Program-made: the position numbers and the translations under genes | Shown: piece after piece, positions 24,777 through 36,407 of the stretch | Position numbering within the stretch: the first letter of the stretch is position 1 | Layout of the letters: every line of letters begins with the position of its first letter | The notes under the pieces: generated by a model | Told to the model about the DNA's origin: nothing | The model's database searches: none | The model's input: only the letters and a program-made list of their open reading frames with translations | Assembly (NCBI RefSeq): GCF_014192105.1 | Contig: NZ_JACHXK010000015.1 | Location: forward strand, 115,801 to 179,800 | Origin: Paenibacillus phyllosphaerae | GTDB lineage: Bacteria > Bacillota > Bacilli > Paenibacillales > Paenibacillaceae | Length of the DNA: 64,000 nucleotides | Direction: 5' to 3'

Positions 24777-26336
24777 GTGGTGTCTGAAGCATTGACGATA
24801 CGATTGAACGAGGAAGCGCGGGATTCGTCGCACGGGCTGTATACCGGACTTGGCGCCAATATTATGGCGATCCGCGCCGCGATCGGCAACAGCCCGGATC
24901 TCGTCGTCAAGGAGCTGAAGTGGGGCGGCCTATGGGCCGGTGCCGTGATGTACATGGATGGCATGGCGGATACGAAGGCGATCGCCGATTTCGTGATCCA
25001 GCCGCTGCTAACCTACGACAGAGACCAGTCACAAGCAGCTGTTGAACGGGGAAGTCAAGCGCTGACGCATTTAATGCAAGAAGTGTTAGAGGCCGGCGAT
25101 ATCGACAAGATCGCCGATTTCGATGCGCTGCTCCATGCGCTGTTATCGGGCAGCTGCATCCTGTTGTTGGATCATCTCACCGAAGGTCTCCGCATCGGCA
25201 TGGGAGGCATCGAGGAGCGCAGCGTAGGGGAACCCATCACCCAGACGGTCATCCGGGGACCGATGGAGGCGTTCACGGAAAGCTTCAGCACCAATACCGC
25301 GTTAATCCGCAGAAGGCTGAAGGATCCGAATCTATGGCTCGAAGTCCGTCAGATCGGAGCCGTGACGAAAACGAATGTCGGCGTGATGTATCTATGCGGG
25401 ATTGTGAATGAAGGTCTTGTGGACGAGGTACGCTCGAGGCTGGACCGGATCGAGATCGACGGCATACTGGAGAGCGGCTATATCGAAGAGATGATTCAGG
25501 ATAAAACGCTCACCCCGTTCCCGCTGCTGACCAACACGGAGCGTCCCGATGCGGTCGCCGCCGCCTTGCTCGAAGGGCGCGTTGCGATCATCGTCGATGG
25601 CACGCCGTTCGTGCTGCTCGCACCCGGACTGTTCGTGCAGTACTTTCAATCGGTGGAAGATTATTACCAACGTTGGGATATCAGCACGCTGCTGCGGTTA
25701 ATCCGCTTCATGTCCTTCTTCATCGCCTTACTGGCGCCATCCTTCTACATCGCGGTCACCACCTTCCATCAGGAGATGCTGCCGACCGGCTTATTGATCA
25801 GCTTGGCCGCCCAGCGCGAGGGCGTCCCTTTCCCGGCGTTTATCGAAGCGCTGCTCATGGAGATGACGTATGAAATTCTCCGCGAGGCTGGGGTACGCAT
25901 GCCAAGGACGGTCGGACAAGCCGTATCCATCGTCGGTACGCTGGTCATCGGCCAAGCGGCGGTCGAAGCGGGAATCGTATCGGCGGGCATGGTCATCATC
26001 GTGTCCATTACGGCGATCGCAAGCTATGTTTTGCCTCAAGTGAGCATGTCGATCACGGTGCGCATGATCCGCTTCGTACTCATGGGACTTGCGGCTTCCT
26101 TCGGCTTATACGGCATGTTAGTCGGCATCATCGCCCTCTTTATCCATCTATGCACCCTTCGCTCCTTCGGAATTCCGTATATGACGCCTTTTGCGCCGCT
26201 TTACGTGCAGGACCAGAAGGACACGTTATTCCGTCTGCCTTGGCCGCTCATGAAAAAAAGGCCGAGTCTGCTCGGCCGTAACAATCCGGTCCGCCAGGGC
26301 GACGAGAGCTCGCCTGTCAGAGGAGATACCGCATGA
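24777..26336 (+). CDS. Spore germinant receptor A subunit (GerA/GerKA family)
   Basis: 519 aa in the GerA-family layout: an N-terminal soluble domain of about 240 residues (SGSCILLLDHLTEGL; EPITQTVIRGPMEAFTES), then membrane segments from about 295 to 460 and a basic tail. The motif RGPMEAFTES and the PFPLLTNTERPD stretch are family hallmarks. It lies in the spore inner membrane and helps sense germinants with the B and C subunits. The start is uncertain: the GTG at 24777 overlaps AGGTGG (24775-24780), while TTG at 24792 has ten-base spacing and may be the true start. It overlaps the C-subunit gene by four bases. Confidence 0.9.
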   Translation: MVSEALTIRLNEEARDSSHGLYTGLGANIMAIRAAIGNSPDLVVKELKWGGLWAGAVMYMDGMADTKAIADFVIQPLLTYDRDQSQAAVERGSQALTHLMQEVLEAGDIDKIADFDALLHALLSGSCILLLDHLTEGLRIGMGGIEERSVGEPITQTVIRGPMEAFTESFSTNTALIRRRLKDPNLWLEVRQIGAVTKTNVGVMYLCGIVNEGLVDEVRSRLDRIEIDGILESGYIEEMIQDKTLTPFPLLTNTERPDAVAAALLEGRVAIIVDGTPFVLLAPGLFVQYFQSVEDYYQRWDISTLLRLIRFMSFFIALLAPSFYIAVTTFHQEMLPTGLLISLAAQREGVPFPAFIEALLMEMTYEILREAGVRMPRTVGQAVSIVGTLVIGQAAVEAGIVSAGMVIIVSITAIASYVLPQVSMSITVRMIRFVLMGLAASFGLYGMLVGIIALFIHLCTLRSFGIPYMTPFAPLYVQDQKDTLFRLPWPLMKKRPSLLGRNNPVRQGDESSPVRGDTA

Positions 26337-27535
26337 AGCCGCTGCTGCTCCTACGTATAAGCGCGCTGCTGCTGCTTGTGCTGCTCGCGGGCTGCTGGAG
26401 CCGCCGCGAACTGAACACGCTGGCCATTCAGTTAGGGATGGGCATCGATAAGAGCGGAGACGATTATTCCATGACCGTTCAAGTCGTCGATCCTTCGAAG
26501 GTCGCCTCGCGAGCCGGCGGGAGCGAAGGGACGCCGGTAGCTCTATTCGAAGCAAAGGGAATGACGGTTCACGAAGCCGCGCGGAAAATGACGGAGACCA
26601 GCCCGAGGCGGATCTACGGCGCGCACATCCGCGTGTTCGTCCTCGGCGAGGAACTCGCGCGTGAGGGCATCGCCAAAGCGTTGGATTTGCAATACCGCGA
26701 TTCGGAGGAACGCACCGATTTCCTGATCCTGATCGCCAAAGGCGGGAAGGCAAAAGACGTCTTGAACGTCATGACTCAGCTGGAGAAAATCCCGGCCACC
26801 AAGCTGTATAACTCGCTGATTGCCTCGTCGAGGGCTTGGGCGCCCTCTACGATGATCACGCTGGATCAATTAGTCACAGCGCTTACGGCCGACGGGACAA
26901 ACCCGGTGATTACCGGCGTCCGCGTCATCGGGGGGAAGGCAGAGTCGGGTGGAGGTATGGACAACATCAGCAAGATCGAGGCGCCGGTTAAATTGAAGCT
27001 GGCCGGTCTAGCCGTATTCCGCGGCGATAAGCTGATCGGCTGGCTGAACGAGGAAGAGAGCAGAGGCTATAACTATATTACGGGCAACATCAAATCCTCG
27101 GTCGGCAACTTGGCTTGCCCGGACGGAGGGCGGATCGCGCTTGAAGTCGTTCGAAGCGACACGAAGATGAAAGGAAAGGTCGAGAACGGTAAACCCGTCA
27201 TTGATTTGGCGCTGAGCTATCGGCTGAACGTCAGCGATGTCGAATGCAAGATCAATCTCGAGGATCCCGCCGTAATCAAGCAGCTGGAGGATCTCTCGGA
27301 AGCAAGACTGCTCTCGCTGCTCAAGAAAACGGTGGACGTGATGCAGCATAAATTCGGCGTCGACAATTTCGGCTTTAGCCAAGCGATCTACCGCGCCGAT
27401 CCCAAGGCATGGGATCGCATGAAAGATCAATGGGACGACCTGTTTCCGGATCTGGAAGTCCGTTATCAAGTCAAGGCCAAGATCCGCTGGACCAGCACAG
27501 CCAAGAATTCGTTCATTAACGATATCAAGGAGTAG
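26333..27535 (+). CDS. Spore germinant receptor C subunit lipoprotein (GerAC/GerKC family)
   Basis: 400 aa. The signal ends in LLAGC, with Cys22 as lipidation site, directly followed by WSRRELNTLAIQLGMGIDK; the CWxxREL start is diagnostic for GerAC proteins. The three-domain body includes SPRRIYGAHIRVFVLGEELA and the C-terminal Ger(x)C domain. It is a lipoprotein on the outer face of the spore inner membrane. It is coupled to the A gene by ATGA and is followed by a small membrane-protein gene. Confidence 0.92.
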   Translation: MKPLLLLRISALLLLVLLAGCWSRRELNTLAIQLGMGIDKSGDDYSMTVQVVDPSKVASRAGGSEGTPVALFEAKGMTVHEAARKMTETSPRRIYGAHIRVFVLGEELAREGIAKALDLQYRDSEERTDFLILIAKGGKAKDVLNVMTQLEKIPATKLYNSLIASSRAWAPSTMITLDQLVTALTADGTNPVITGVRVIGGKAESGGGMDNISKIEAPVKLKLAGLAVFRGDKLIGWLNEEESRGYNYITGNIKSSVGNLACPDGGRIALEVVRSDTKMKGKVENGKPVIDLALSYRLNVSDVECKINLEDPAVIKQLEDLSEARLLSLLKKTVDVMQHKFGVDNFGFSQAIYRADPKAWDRMKDQWDDLFPDLEVRYQVKAKIRWTSTAKNSFINDIKE

Positions 27536-27540
27536 GCCGG

Positions 27541-27774
27541 ATGCGTAATATGATCATATATCTCGTACTGACCGGATCGCTCGGAACGCTGGAACTGCTG
27601 TCCTTGCTTCGGAGCAAGCTGAAGAAGGAGGCGGCAACGGTTGCCGCCTTGCTGGCATGCGGGATGTTGCTGGGCATCTTGGTGTACATGGAGGTGCCCG
27701 TCCCGAGTCCGTTCGAGCTATTGAAGCTTGTGTATCGCCCGGTCAGCGACTGGTTCTTCAAGTCCGCACAATAG
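27541..27774 (+). CDS. Small two-helix membrane protein in the ger operon (D-subunit-like)
   Basis: 77 aa with two hydrophobic segments (about 3-20 and 33-50) separated by a basic loop (LRSKLKKEA). Its position between the C and B genes, small size and two-helix topology fit the D subunits reported beside Bacillus germinant-receptor operons, which adjust the germination response. The sequence is too short for a sure family call. It starts five bases after the C-subunit stop codon. Confidence 0.7.
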   Translation: MRNMIIYLVLTGSLGTLELLSLLRSKLKKEAATVAALLACGMLLGILVYMEVPVPSPFELLKLVYRPVSDWFFKSAQ

Positions 27775-27795
27775 CTGATGGGAGGAGACCCTCGG

Positions 27796-28908
27796 TTGCT
27801 AGACAACGGAAAAGTAAGCATCCAGCAAATCGCCATTCTCATTCTGCTGGCCAGCATCGGAGACAGTATTCTCATTCTCCCTTCGGCTATTGCGGGCGTA
27901 GCGGGCCAAGATACGTGGATCTCCTGTTTGGTAGGTATCGTCCTGGGATTGGCGGTATTGGCGATTATGCTCCTGCTTGCCCGCAAGTTCCCAAGAGACT
28001 CTTACATCCAGATCATGAATAAACTATTGGGGCGCTGGGCGGGCGGTGCGCTTGGGGCCGTTCTGCTCTGCTACACGCTGATCATCATGACGACGATGGT
28101 GCGCGAAGTCGGCGATTTCATGGTGTCCCAGATGATGACCGACACGCCGCTGTGGAGCATTCACATCCTGTTGGTTCTCATCATGATCTTCTCCGTCAGG
28201 GGCGGCATTGAAACGATCGGCCGGACGAGCGAGATCTTCCTGCCGATCTTCGTTATCTTCGTGGCTGCCTTCCTGCTGATGACCATGCCGAATATGGAAC
28301 CGATCAAGCTCCAGCCCATCATGGGAAAAGGATGGTTTCCGGTTATGCAAGGCTCGGTCTTTATGACGACGATGACGTTCACGGAGCTGTTCGCCTTCTT
28401 GTTCCTTCTCCCTTATGTCAAACGGGACAAACATATGGAGAGGGATATTCTGCTCGCCGCAGGGCTTGGCGGAATGGCGGTATCCATGGTAGCAACCGCT
28501 TGTATCCTGGTGCTCGGCAGTTATATTTCGGCCCATCATTTGTATCCGGCTTATGCGCTGGCGAAGAAGATCAGCATCGGCAATTTCCTGGAACGGGTGG
28601 AGGCGCTGCTAGCGGTCATTTGGGTGATCTCGGTGTTCTTCAAGGCGGTCGTCTTCATGTATGCCTTTAATACCGGGGTCGCCCATTTGCTGCGGCTGAA
28701 AGACCAACGTTCGCTGGCGCTTCCCGTCGGCATCATCCTGTTCTCGCTGGCCGATGTAATCGCGCCGAACATTAGCTATTACAACGACGTTCTGAACAAG
28801 GACGTGCCTTTCTCCGATCTGACCTTCGGGCTCGTTATCCCGCTCGGATTGCTGCTTGTCGCCTACATTCGTGGCAGAATGGCCGATTCAAGCAGGCAAG
28901 GGAGCTGA
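27796..28908 (+). CDS. Spore germinant receptor B subunit (GerAB/GerKB permease family)
   Basis: About 370 aa with ten predicted membrane helices of the APC superfamily. Helix 1 has the family feature SIGDSILILPSAIAG and helix 2 the QDTWISCLVG segment. GGAGGAG at 27781-27787 is eight bases from the TTG at 27796 (MLDNGKVSIQQ), so I choose that start over the ATG at 27778, which sits upstream of the site. It is the germinant-binding membrane subunit and last gene of the A-C-D-B operon, closed by a terminator. Confidence 0.9.
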   Translation: MLDNGKVSIQQIAILILLASIGDSILILPSAIAGVAGQDTWISCLVGIVLGLAVLAIMLLLARKFPRDSYIQIMNKLLGRWAGGALGAVLLCYTLIIMTTMVREVGDFMVSQMMTDTPLWSIHILLVLIMIFSVRGGIETIGRTSEIFLPIFVIFVAAFLLMTMPNMEPIKLQPIMGKGWFPVMQGSVFMTTMTFTELFAFLFLLPYVKRDKHMERDILLAAGLGGMAVSMVATACILVLGSYISAHHLYPAYALAKKISIGNFLERVEALLAVIWVISVFFKAVVFMYAFNTGVAHLLRLKDQRSLALPVGIILFSLADVIAPNISYYNDVLNKDVPFSDLTFGLVIPLGLLLVAYIRGRMADSSRQGS

Positions 28909-28922
28909 TGATGGAGCACCTC

Positions 28923-28943
28923 GGCGCGGACGCGCCTTTTTTT
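28923..28943 (+). terminator. Terminator of the germination operon
   Basis: GGCGCG-GA-CGCGCC followed by seven T. Confidence 0.85.
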
Positions 28944-29008
28944 AATATTCCGCACCCCGAATCTTGCATTTACGAAGCAGAGGTAAGTTCGCTACAGTAG
29001 CAGTATAA

Positions 29009-32191
<3,183 letters not shown>

Positions 32192-32201
32192 AGGCGAACA
32201 A

Positions 32202-32239
32202 GGCGCTTTCGTCCTGGTGGACGAAGGCGTCTTTTTTTT
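32202..32239 (+). terminator. Terminator after the beta-galactosidase gene
   Basis: GGCGCTTTCGTCC pairs with GGACGAAGGCGTC across a TGGT loop, then eight T. Confidence 0.88.
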
Positions 32240-32405
32240 CAAAATACAAGTTTTATAAGTGGACGCTTAGAACTGCGGTGTATTTTTCACGTGGAACATG
32301 GAAGAAGATTCATGGCCGCCGATTCCGCCATTGACCCTTGCAGCCGATCGATGGTAGGGTGAAAACAAATAGCCGTACAATTTCCAGAACAGGAGGACTT
32401 CTCTC

Positions 32406-34136
32406 GTGCTTCGACGTTTTGCTTCTTATTATGTACCTTACAAAAAACTGTTCCTGCTAGACTTTAGCTGCGCGGTCATAGCCGCCTTGCTGGAACTCTC
32501 CTTCCCGCTCGCGGTTCAGTGGATGGTCGACGACTTGCTGCCGACTGGAGACTGGTCGATGATTCTATGGGCGGGGGCCGCCTTGTTCGGCGTCTATCTG
32601 ATCAGCATGGGCCTGCAATTCGTCGTGAACTACTGGGGCCATAAGCTTGGCATTAATATCGAGACCGATATGCGCCAGCAGCTGTTCAATCATGTGCAGA
32701 AGCTGTCGTTCCGCTTCTTCGATAACAACAAGACCGGCAATCTGATGTCCCGGATGACGAACGATCTGTTCGAGATCGGAGAGATGTCGCACCACGGGCC
32801 GGAAGATGCGTTCATTGCGCTCATGACGTTCGCCGGCGCGTTCGGAATTATGATGACGGTCAATTGGCAGCTTGCGCTCATTACGTTCATCGTCGTTCCG
32901 TTCCTGGTGTGGATCATCGTCTACTTCAACCGGAAGCTCGATAGCGCCGCTACGACGATGTTCGAGCAGATCGCCGCCGTTAACTCGCGCGTCGAGGACA
33001 GCGTATCGGGGATTCGCGTCGTGCAATCGTTCACGAATGAAGCGTTCGAGCAGCAGCAGTTCGAGGTGAACAATAAGAAATTCCGCCTCGCGAAGCTGCG
33101 CTCGTATCTCGCCATCTCGTTCAGCTCCTCGGGCATCTACATGATGACCCGTCTCATCTCGCTGATCGTACTGGTCTGCGGCGCTTATTTCGCCTACAAA
33201 GGCGAGTTGTCCTATGGCCAGCTGGTCGCGTTCCTGCTGTACGTGAACATATTTCTTAAGCCGATCGACAAAATCAATGCGCTCATGGAGTCTTATCCGA
33301 AGGGCATGGCGGGCTTCAGACGTTTCGTTCAACTGCTCGATACCGAGCCTGACGTGAAGGATGCTCCGAATGCGGTCGATGCCGGCCACCTTCGCGGCGA
33401 CATTGCCTTCCAAGACGTGTCGTTCAGCTACGAGGGCCATTCGAACGTACTGAGCGGCATTCATCTGAAGATCAAGGCAGGAGAGACGATTGCCTTGGTG
33501 GGGCCTTCGGGTGCCGGCAAGTCGACGTTATGCTCCCTTATTCCGCGCTTCTATGAGGTAGATGGCGGCGACATCACGATTGACGGAACCAGCATCCGCA
33601 GCATGACGACGCGATCGCTGCGTTCCCAGATCGGGATCGTACAGCAGGACGTCTTCCTGTTCGCGGGCACGATTCGGGAGAATATCGCGTATGGCCGTCT
33701 GGGCGCAAGCGAAGAGGAAATCCGCCAGGCGGCGCAGCGCGCGCATCTTCTCGACATGATCGATTCGCTTCCGGAGGGACTGAATACGGTCATCGGCGAG
33801 CGCGGGCTTAAGCTGTCCGGCGGTCAGCGGCAGCGTCTGGCAATCGCGAGGATGTTCCTGAAGAATCCGCCGATTCTCATCCTGGACGAAGCGACTTCGG
33901 CGCTCGATACCGAGACCGAGACGATCATTCAGCAGGCGCTGTCGGAGCTAGCCCAGAACAGAACGACGCTGATCATCGCGCACCGTCTGGCGACCATTCG
34001 ACATGCGGACCGTATTCTCGTCGTGAACGAGCAGGGCATTGCCGAGAGCGGCAAGCATGACGAACTGCTCGCCAAGGGCGGCGCGTATGCGCGGCTGCAT
34101 CAAGCGCAGTTCGGGGTGGCTGCACCTGTCATGTAG
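32406..34136 (+). CDS. ABC exporter, fused membrane and ATPase domains (MsbA/LmrA type)
   Basis: 576 aa half-transporter that should work as a homodimer. Six membrane helices to about residue 300, with family segments such as NIETDMRQQLFNHVQKLSFRFFD and GNLMSRMTNDLFEI. The ATPase has Walker A GPSGAGKST, Q loop IVQQDVFLFAG, signature LSGGQRQRLAIARM, Walker B ILILDEATSALD and His in IAHRLATI. It starts at GTG 32406 behind AGGAGGA. Likely substrates are lipids or drugs. It is monocistronic, with a strong terminator. Confidence 0.92.
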   Translation: MLRRFASYYVPYKKLFLLDFSCAVIAALLELSFPLAVQWMVDDLLPTGDWSMILWAGAALFGVYLISMGLQFVVNYWGHKLGINIETDMRQQLFNHVQKLSFRFFDNNKTGNLMSRMTNDLFEIGEMSHHGPEDAFIALMTFAGAFGIMMTVNWQLALITFIVVPFLVWIIVYFNRKLDSAATTMFEQIAAVNSRVEDSVSGIRVVQSFTNEAFEQQQFEVNNKKFRLAKLRSYLAISFSSSGIYMMTRLISLIVLVCGAYFAYKGELSYGQLVAFLLYVNIFLKPIDKINALMESYPKGMAGFRRFVQLLDTEPDVKDAPNAVDAGHLRGDIAFQDVSFSYEGHSNVLSGIHLKIKAGETIALVGPSGAGKSTLCSLIPRFYEVDGGDITIDGTSIRSMTTRSLRSQIGIVQQDVFLFAGTIRENIAYGRLGASEEEIRQAAQRAHLLDMIDSLPEGLNTVIGERGLKLSGGQRQRLAIARMFLKNPPILILDEATSALDTETETIIQQALSELAQNRTTLIIAHRLATIRHADRILVVNEQGIAESGKHDELLAKGGAYARLHQAQFGVAAPVM

Positions 34137-34141
34137 TTCAG

Positions 34142-34191
34142 AGCTTGACGATTAACACGTGATCGTGCGTGGGTATCGTCAAGCTTTTTTT
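34142..34191 (+). terminator. Terminator after the ABC exporter gene
   Basis: AGCTTGACGAT (34142-34152) pairs with ATCGTCAAGCT (34175-34185), followed by a T run. Confidence 0.85.
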
Positions 34192-34309
34192 ATGACCCGA
34201 TAAGTTGAATTCGTACTTACCAATAACAGAATATTAATTACAAATAATGACACACTAATCGCGAGTTGCATGCGACTCGTTAACCAACTGTAGAAGGGCT
34301 GATCGGAGC

Positions 34310-35101
34310 TTGAAGCTAAACTTCCCGCCGCGCCGGCCGCAGACTTATATTTCGACGAATGGCATTACGATGCTTACCCGGCATAATCCGTATGTTATTT
34401 TGTGGATCTCCGCTTCTTTTCCCGGCTTCGGCCATTTTGTACTGAATATGTATCTGCGCGGGGCGCTGCTCTCTGTCGGGGAAGTTATTATCAACACGCT
34501 TGCCCATATCAACGAGGCGATGGTGTTCACGTTCTGTGGACAATTCGACCGGGCAGCTGCCATAATCGATCCGACGTGGATCTACGGCTATCTGATCATC
34601 TATTTCTGGGGCATGTTCGACAGCTATCGATCCTCGCTTGAAGTGAACAAGCTGGCTCGCCTGGCCGAGATGGAGAACGCGCGTATTCGCCCCTTCAACA
34701 TCAGCCGGGTCTGCCTTCAGTATATCGAAATGAAGAAGCCGGTCGTCGCGGCCGTTTGCTCCTTCTTCTTCCCCGGTCTCGGCCAGCTGTACAATCACCG
34801 CATTGATCTGGCCTTCTGGGGCATCATCTGGTGGTGGATTTATGTAGGCAAGTCGCATCTCTACGATGCTGTACTTGCGCTCATCAACGGGAATATCGCT
34901 TTATCGACGACCATGCTGGATCCGCATTGGCTGTTATTCATGCCTTCCGTGCTGGGCGGGGCGATCTATCATGCCCATCTGCAAGCCGGGGATCATAATC
35001 GGTTGTTCCGTCTGGAATGCCGGCAATATTTGGCCGAGCGCTATCAGGATACTGGTGAAGAGCTAATCTGGCGGAAGGAGGAACAGGCATGCTTGTCGTA
35101 G
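34310..35101 (+). CDS. Polytopic membrane protein of unknown function
   Basis: 263 aa with about five or six hydrophobic segments. Two Pro/Gly-rich segments, SFPGFGHFVLNMYLRGALL and SFFFPGLGQLYNHRIDLAF, are repeats of one another and resemble the SLFFPGLGQ feature of TM2-like and DUF5683-like membrane proteins, so an internal duplication is likely. The TTG at 34310 has GGAG only a few bases upstream; a later start such as ATG 34370 is possible. Its end overlaps the next gene by 13 bases. No function is assigned. Confidence 0.7.
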   Translation: MKLNFPPRRPQTYISTNGITMLTRHNPYVILWISASFPGFGHFVLNMYLRGALLSVGEVIINTLAHINEAMVFTFCGQFDRAAAIIDPTWIYGYLIIYFWGMFDSYRSSLEVNKLARLAEMENARIRPFNISRVCLQYIEMKKPVVAAVCSFFFPGLGQLYNHRIDLAFWGIIWWWIYVGKSHLYDAVLALINGNIALSTTMLDPHWLLFMPSVLGGAIYHAHLQAGDHNRLFRLECRQYLAERYQDTGEELIWRKEEQACLS

Positions 35102-35550
35102 GTGTCTTTCAAATAACGACTGAACTCGAGCAGGTGCTCTCCTTGTTGGAGCAAAAAGGCATGGAGCGCGAGCAGATGGTCGCCGTTCCGATGGACCTGG
35201 ACGCGAACGATGATACGATGGATCCGATTCGTTCGCGTGACCGGAAGGCCGGCGGTTTCGAGCTTGGTATGGGAACGGCTACCGCGTTCTCGGTGATCGG
35301 CGTGAGCCGCGGCTTTATTCTGGAATGGGGGCCAATCGTATGGGGGTTGATCGCGTCAGGTATCGGTTTCCTTGTCGGCTTGGCGCTTCATCTCATCATT
35401 GTACGCGTGACCGGGGCCAAGCGGGAGGCGAGCGCCAATCTGCTCCCGGAGGTTACCGTGCTGATCCGCTGTCAGCCCGAACGTCTCGATGAAGTGCGCA
35501 AGCTGCTGTGGCAGCATCAAGCCATTAGCGTAGGCGTAGTGAACCGGTAG
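35089..35550 (+). CDS. Membrane protein of unknown function, coupled to the preceding gene
   Basis: 153 aa. Soluble N-terminus (VVGVFQITTELEQVLSLLEQKG) with an alpha/beta look, a hydrophobic pair at about 65-108 containing two helices, and a C-terminal segment (EVTVLIRCQPERLDEVRKLL). The arrangement is reminiscent of 'general stress' or YtrH-like membrane proteins, in which a sandwich domain is split by two helices, but I do not recognise the family. AGGAGG precedes the ATG by eight bases, inside the 3' end of the upstream gene, so the two are co-translated. Confidence 0.72.
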   Translation: MLVVGVFQITTELEQVLSLLEQKGMEREQMVAVPMDLDANDDTMDPIRSRDRKAGGFELGMGTATAFSVIGVSRGFILEWGPIVWGLIASGIGFLVGLALHLIIVRVTGAKREASANLLPEVTVLIRCQPERLDEVRKLLWQHQAISVGVVNR

Positions 35551-35615
35551 CAAGGTAACATGCGAAAGACACTGTACGGGGACATCTAACAATCTAACAA
35601 TTTGGCAATCGCGTT

Positions 35616-36167
35616 TCACCTGGCTGGTGAAGATTCCGGGCGGAGCACAAAATCCGTGAACGCCTTGATACCGCAGCTCATAACGATGTAGACCGGGAAG
35701 GAATATATCGATTTCCAGTTATACGGCAGATAGATGTGGAGCCAGATCGTGAGCGGCTCCATGATGAACGCGAAGAACGCACTTGTAACGGTGGCGGCGA
35801 TGATGAAGTTCCTCCACGATGTAAACTTCTCATACAGCAGACTGAGGATAAGTCCGACCATACAATCCACACTTGCCAATCTGGCTCCCCAGGGCAACAG
35901 CATCTTGGGATAATCCCACAGCATCAGTTCCGCGCCAAGCACATCGAGCGATGTAGCGAGCAACACGGTCACGAATACATAAAGGACAAGCACATGCCTG
36001 TTGCCCTTGTTCGTAAGCTTGAACCAGATCGCGAACATCAGGATTGTCGTCACGAGCAGCAGCCACCATTGAAAAGAAAATACGACCTCGGATTTCCAAT
36101 ACTCCCATCGCAACTCCCCGAGTTTCTTCTGTGCATTATAGATATCATCCATCGTCACATCGCTCAC
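35616..36167 (-). CDS. CBO0543-like polytopic membrane protein
   Basis: About 183 aa. An N-terminal amphipathic stretch (MDDIYNAQKKLGELRWEYW) is followed by five or six hydrophobic segments, with AELMLWDYPKMLLPWG and EPLTIWLHIYLPYNWKSIYSFPVY between them. The WDYP and PL..W..Y.W...YSFP features match the CBO0543 family of Bacillales membrane proteins, whose function is unknown. The GTG at 36167 has GGGAGG seven bases upstream and is preferred to ATG 36218. It is monocistronic. Confidence 0.7.
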   Translation of the reverse strand: MSDVTMDDIYNAQKKLGELRWEYWKSEVVFSFQWWLLLVTTILMFAIWFKLTNKGNRHVLVLYVFVTVLLATSLDVLGAELMLWDYPKMLLPWGARLASVDCMVGLILSLLYEKFTSWRNFIIAATVTSAFFAFIMEPLTIWLHIYLPYNWKSIYSFPVYIVMSCGIKAFTDFVLRPESSPAR

Positions 36168-36298
36168 TTGTTTGCCTCCCTGTACGCGGCGGCGTCCTCC
36201 TTGTATGCCAGCCTTCATTCCTCATATTGTCCCCTTAAGGAATAAAGATAGCCGATATTAACGCTCCTTCCTGCGGAAAATCAGCAATGCTATATTAT

Positions 36299-36326
36299 GG
36301 ATTGTTGGGGCGGCAGCATTATGCTA
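36299..36326 (+). repeat. Possible degenerate hairpin-repeat copy
   Basis: GGATTG followed by GGCGGCAGCATTATGCTA. The last 14 bases (GCAGCATTATGCTA, 36313-36326) are identical to those of the first unit at 6194-6207. The stem is poor, so this is a weak call. Confidence 0.35.
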
Positions 36327-36407
36327 TCTTTGCGATATGTTGTTCAATATAAGGCCTTCACTTGGGCGCTGCCCGGATGAAGCTGCTTTGCGAGAGGGGC
36401 ATTGTTG

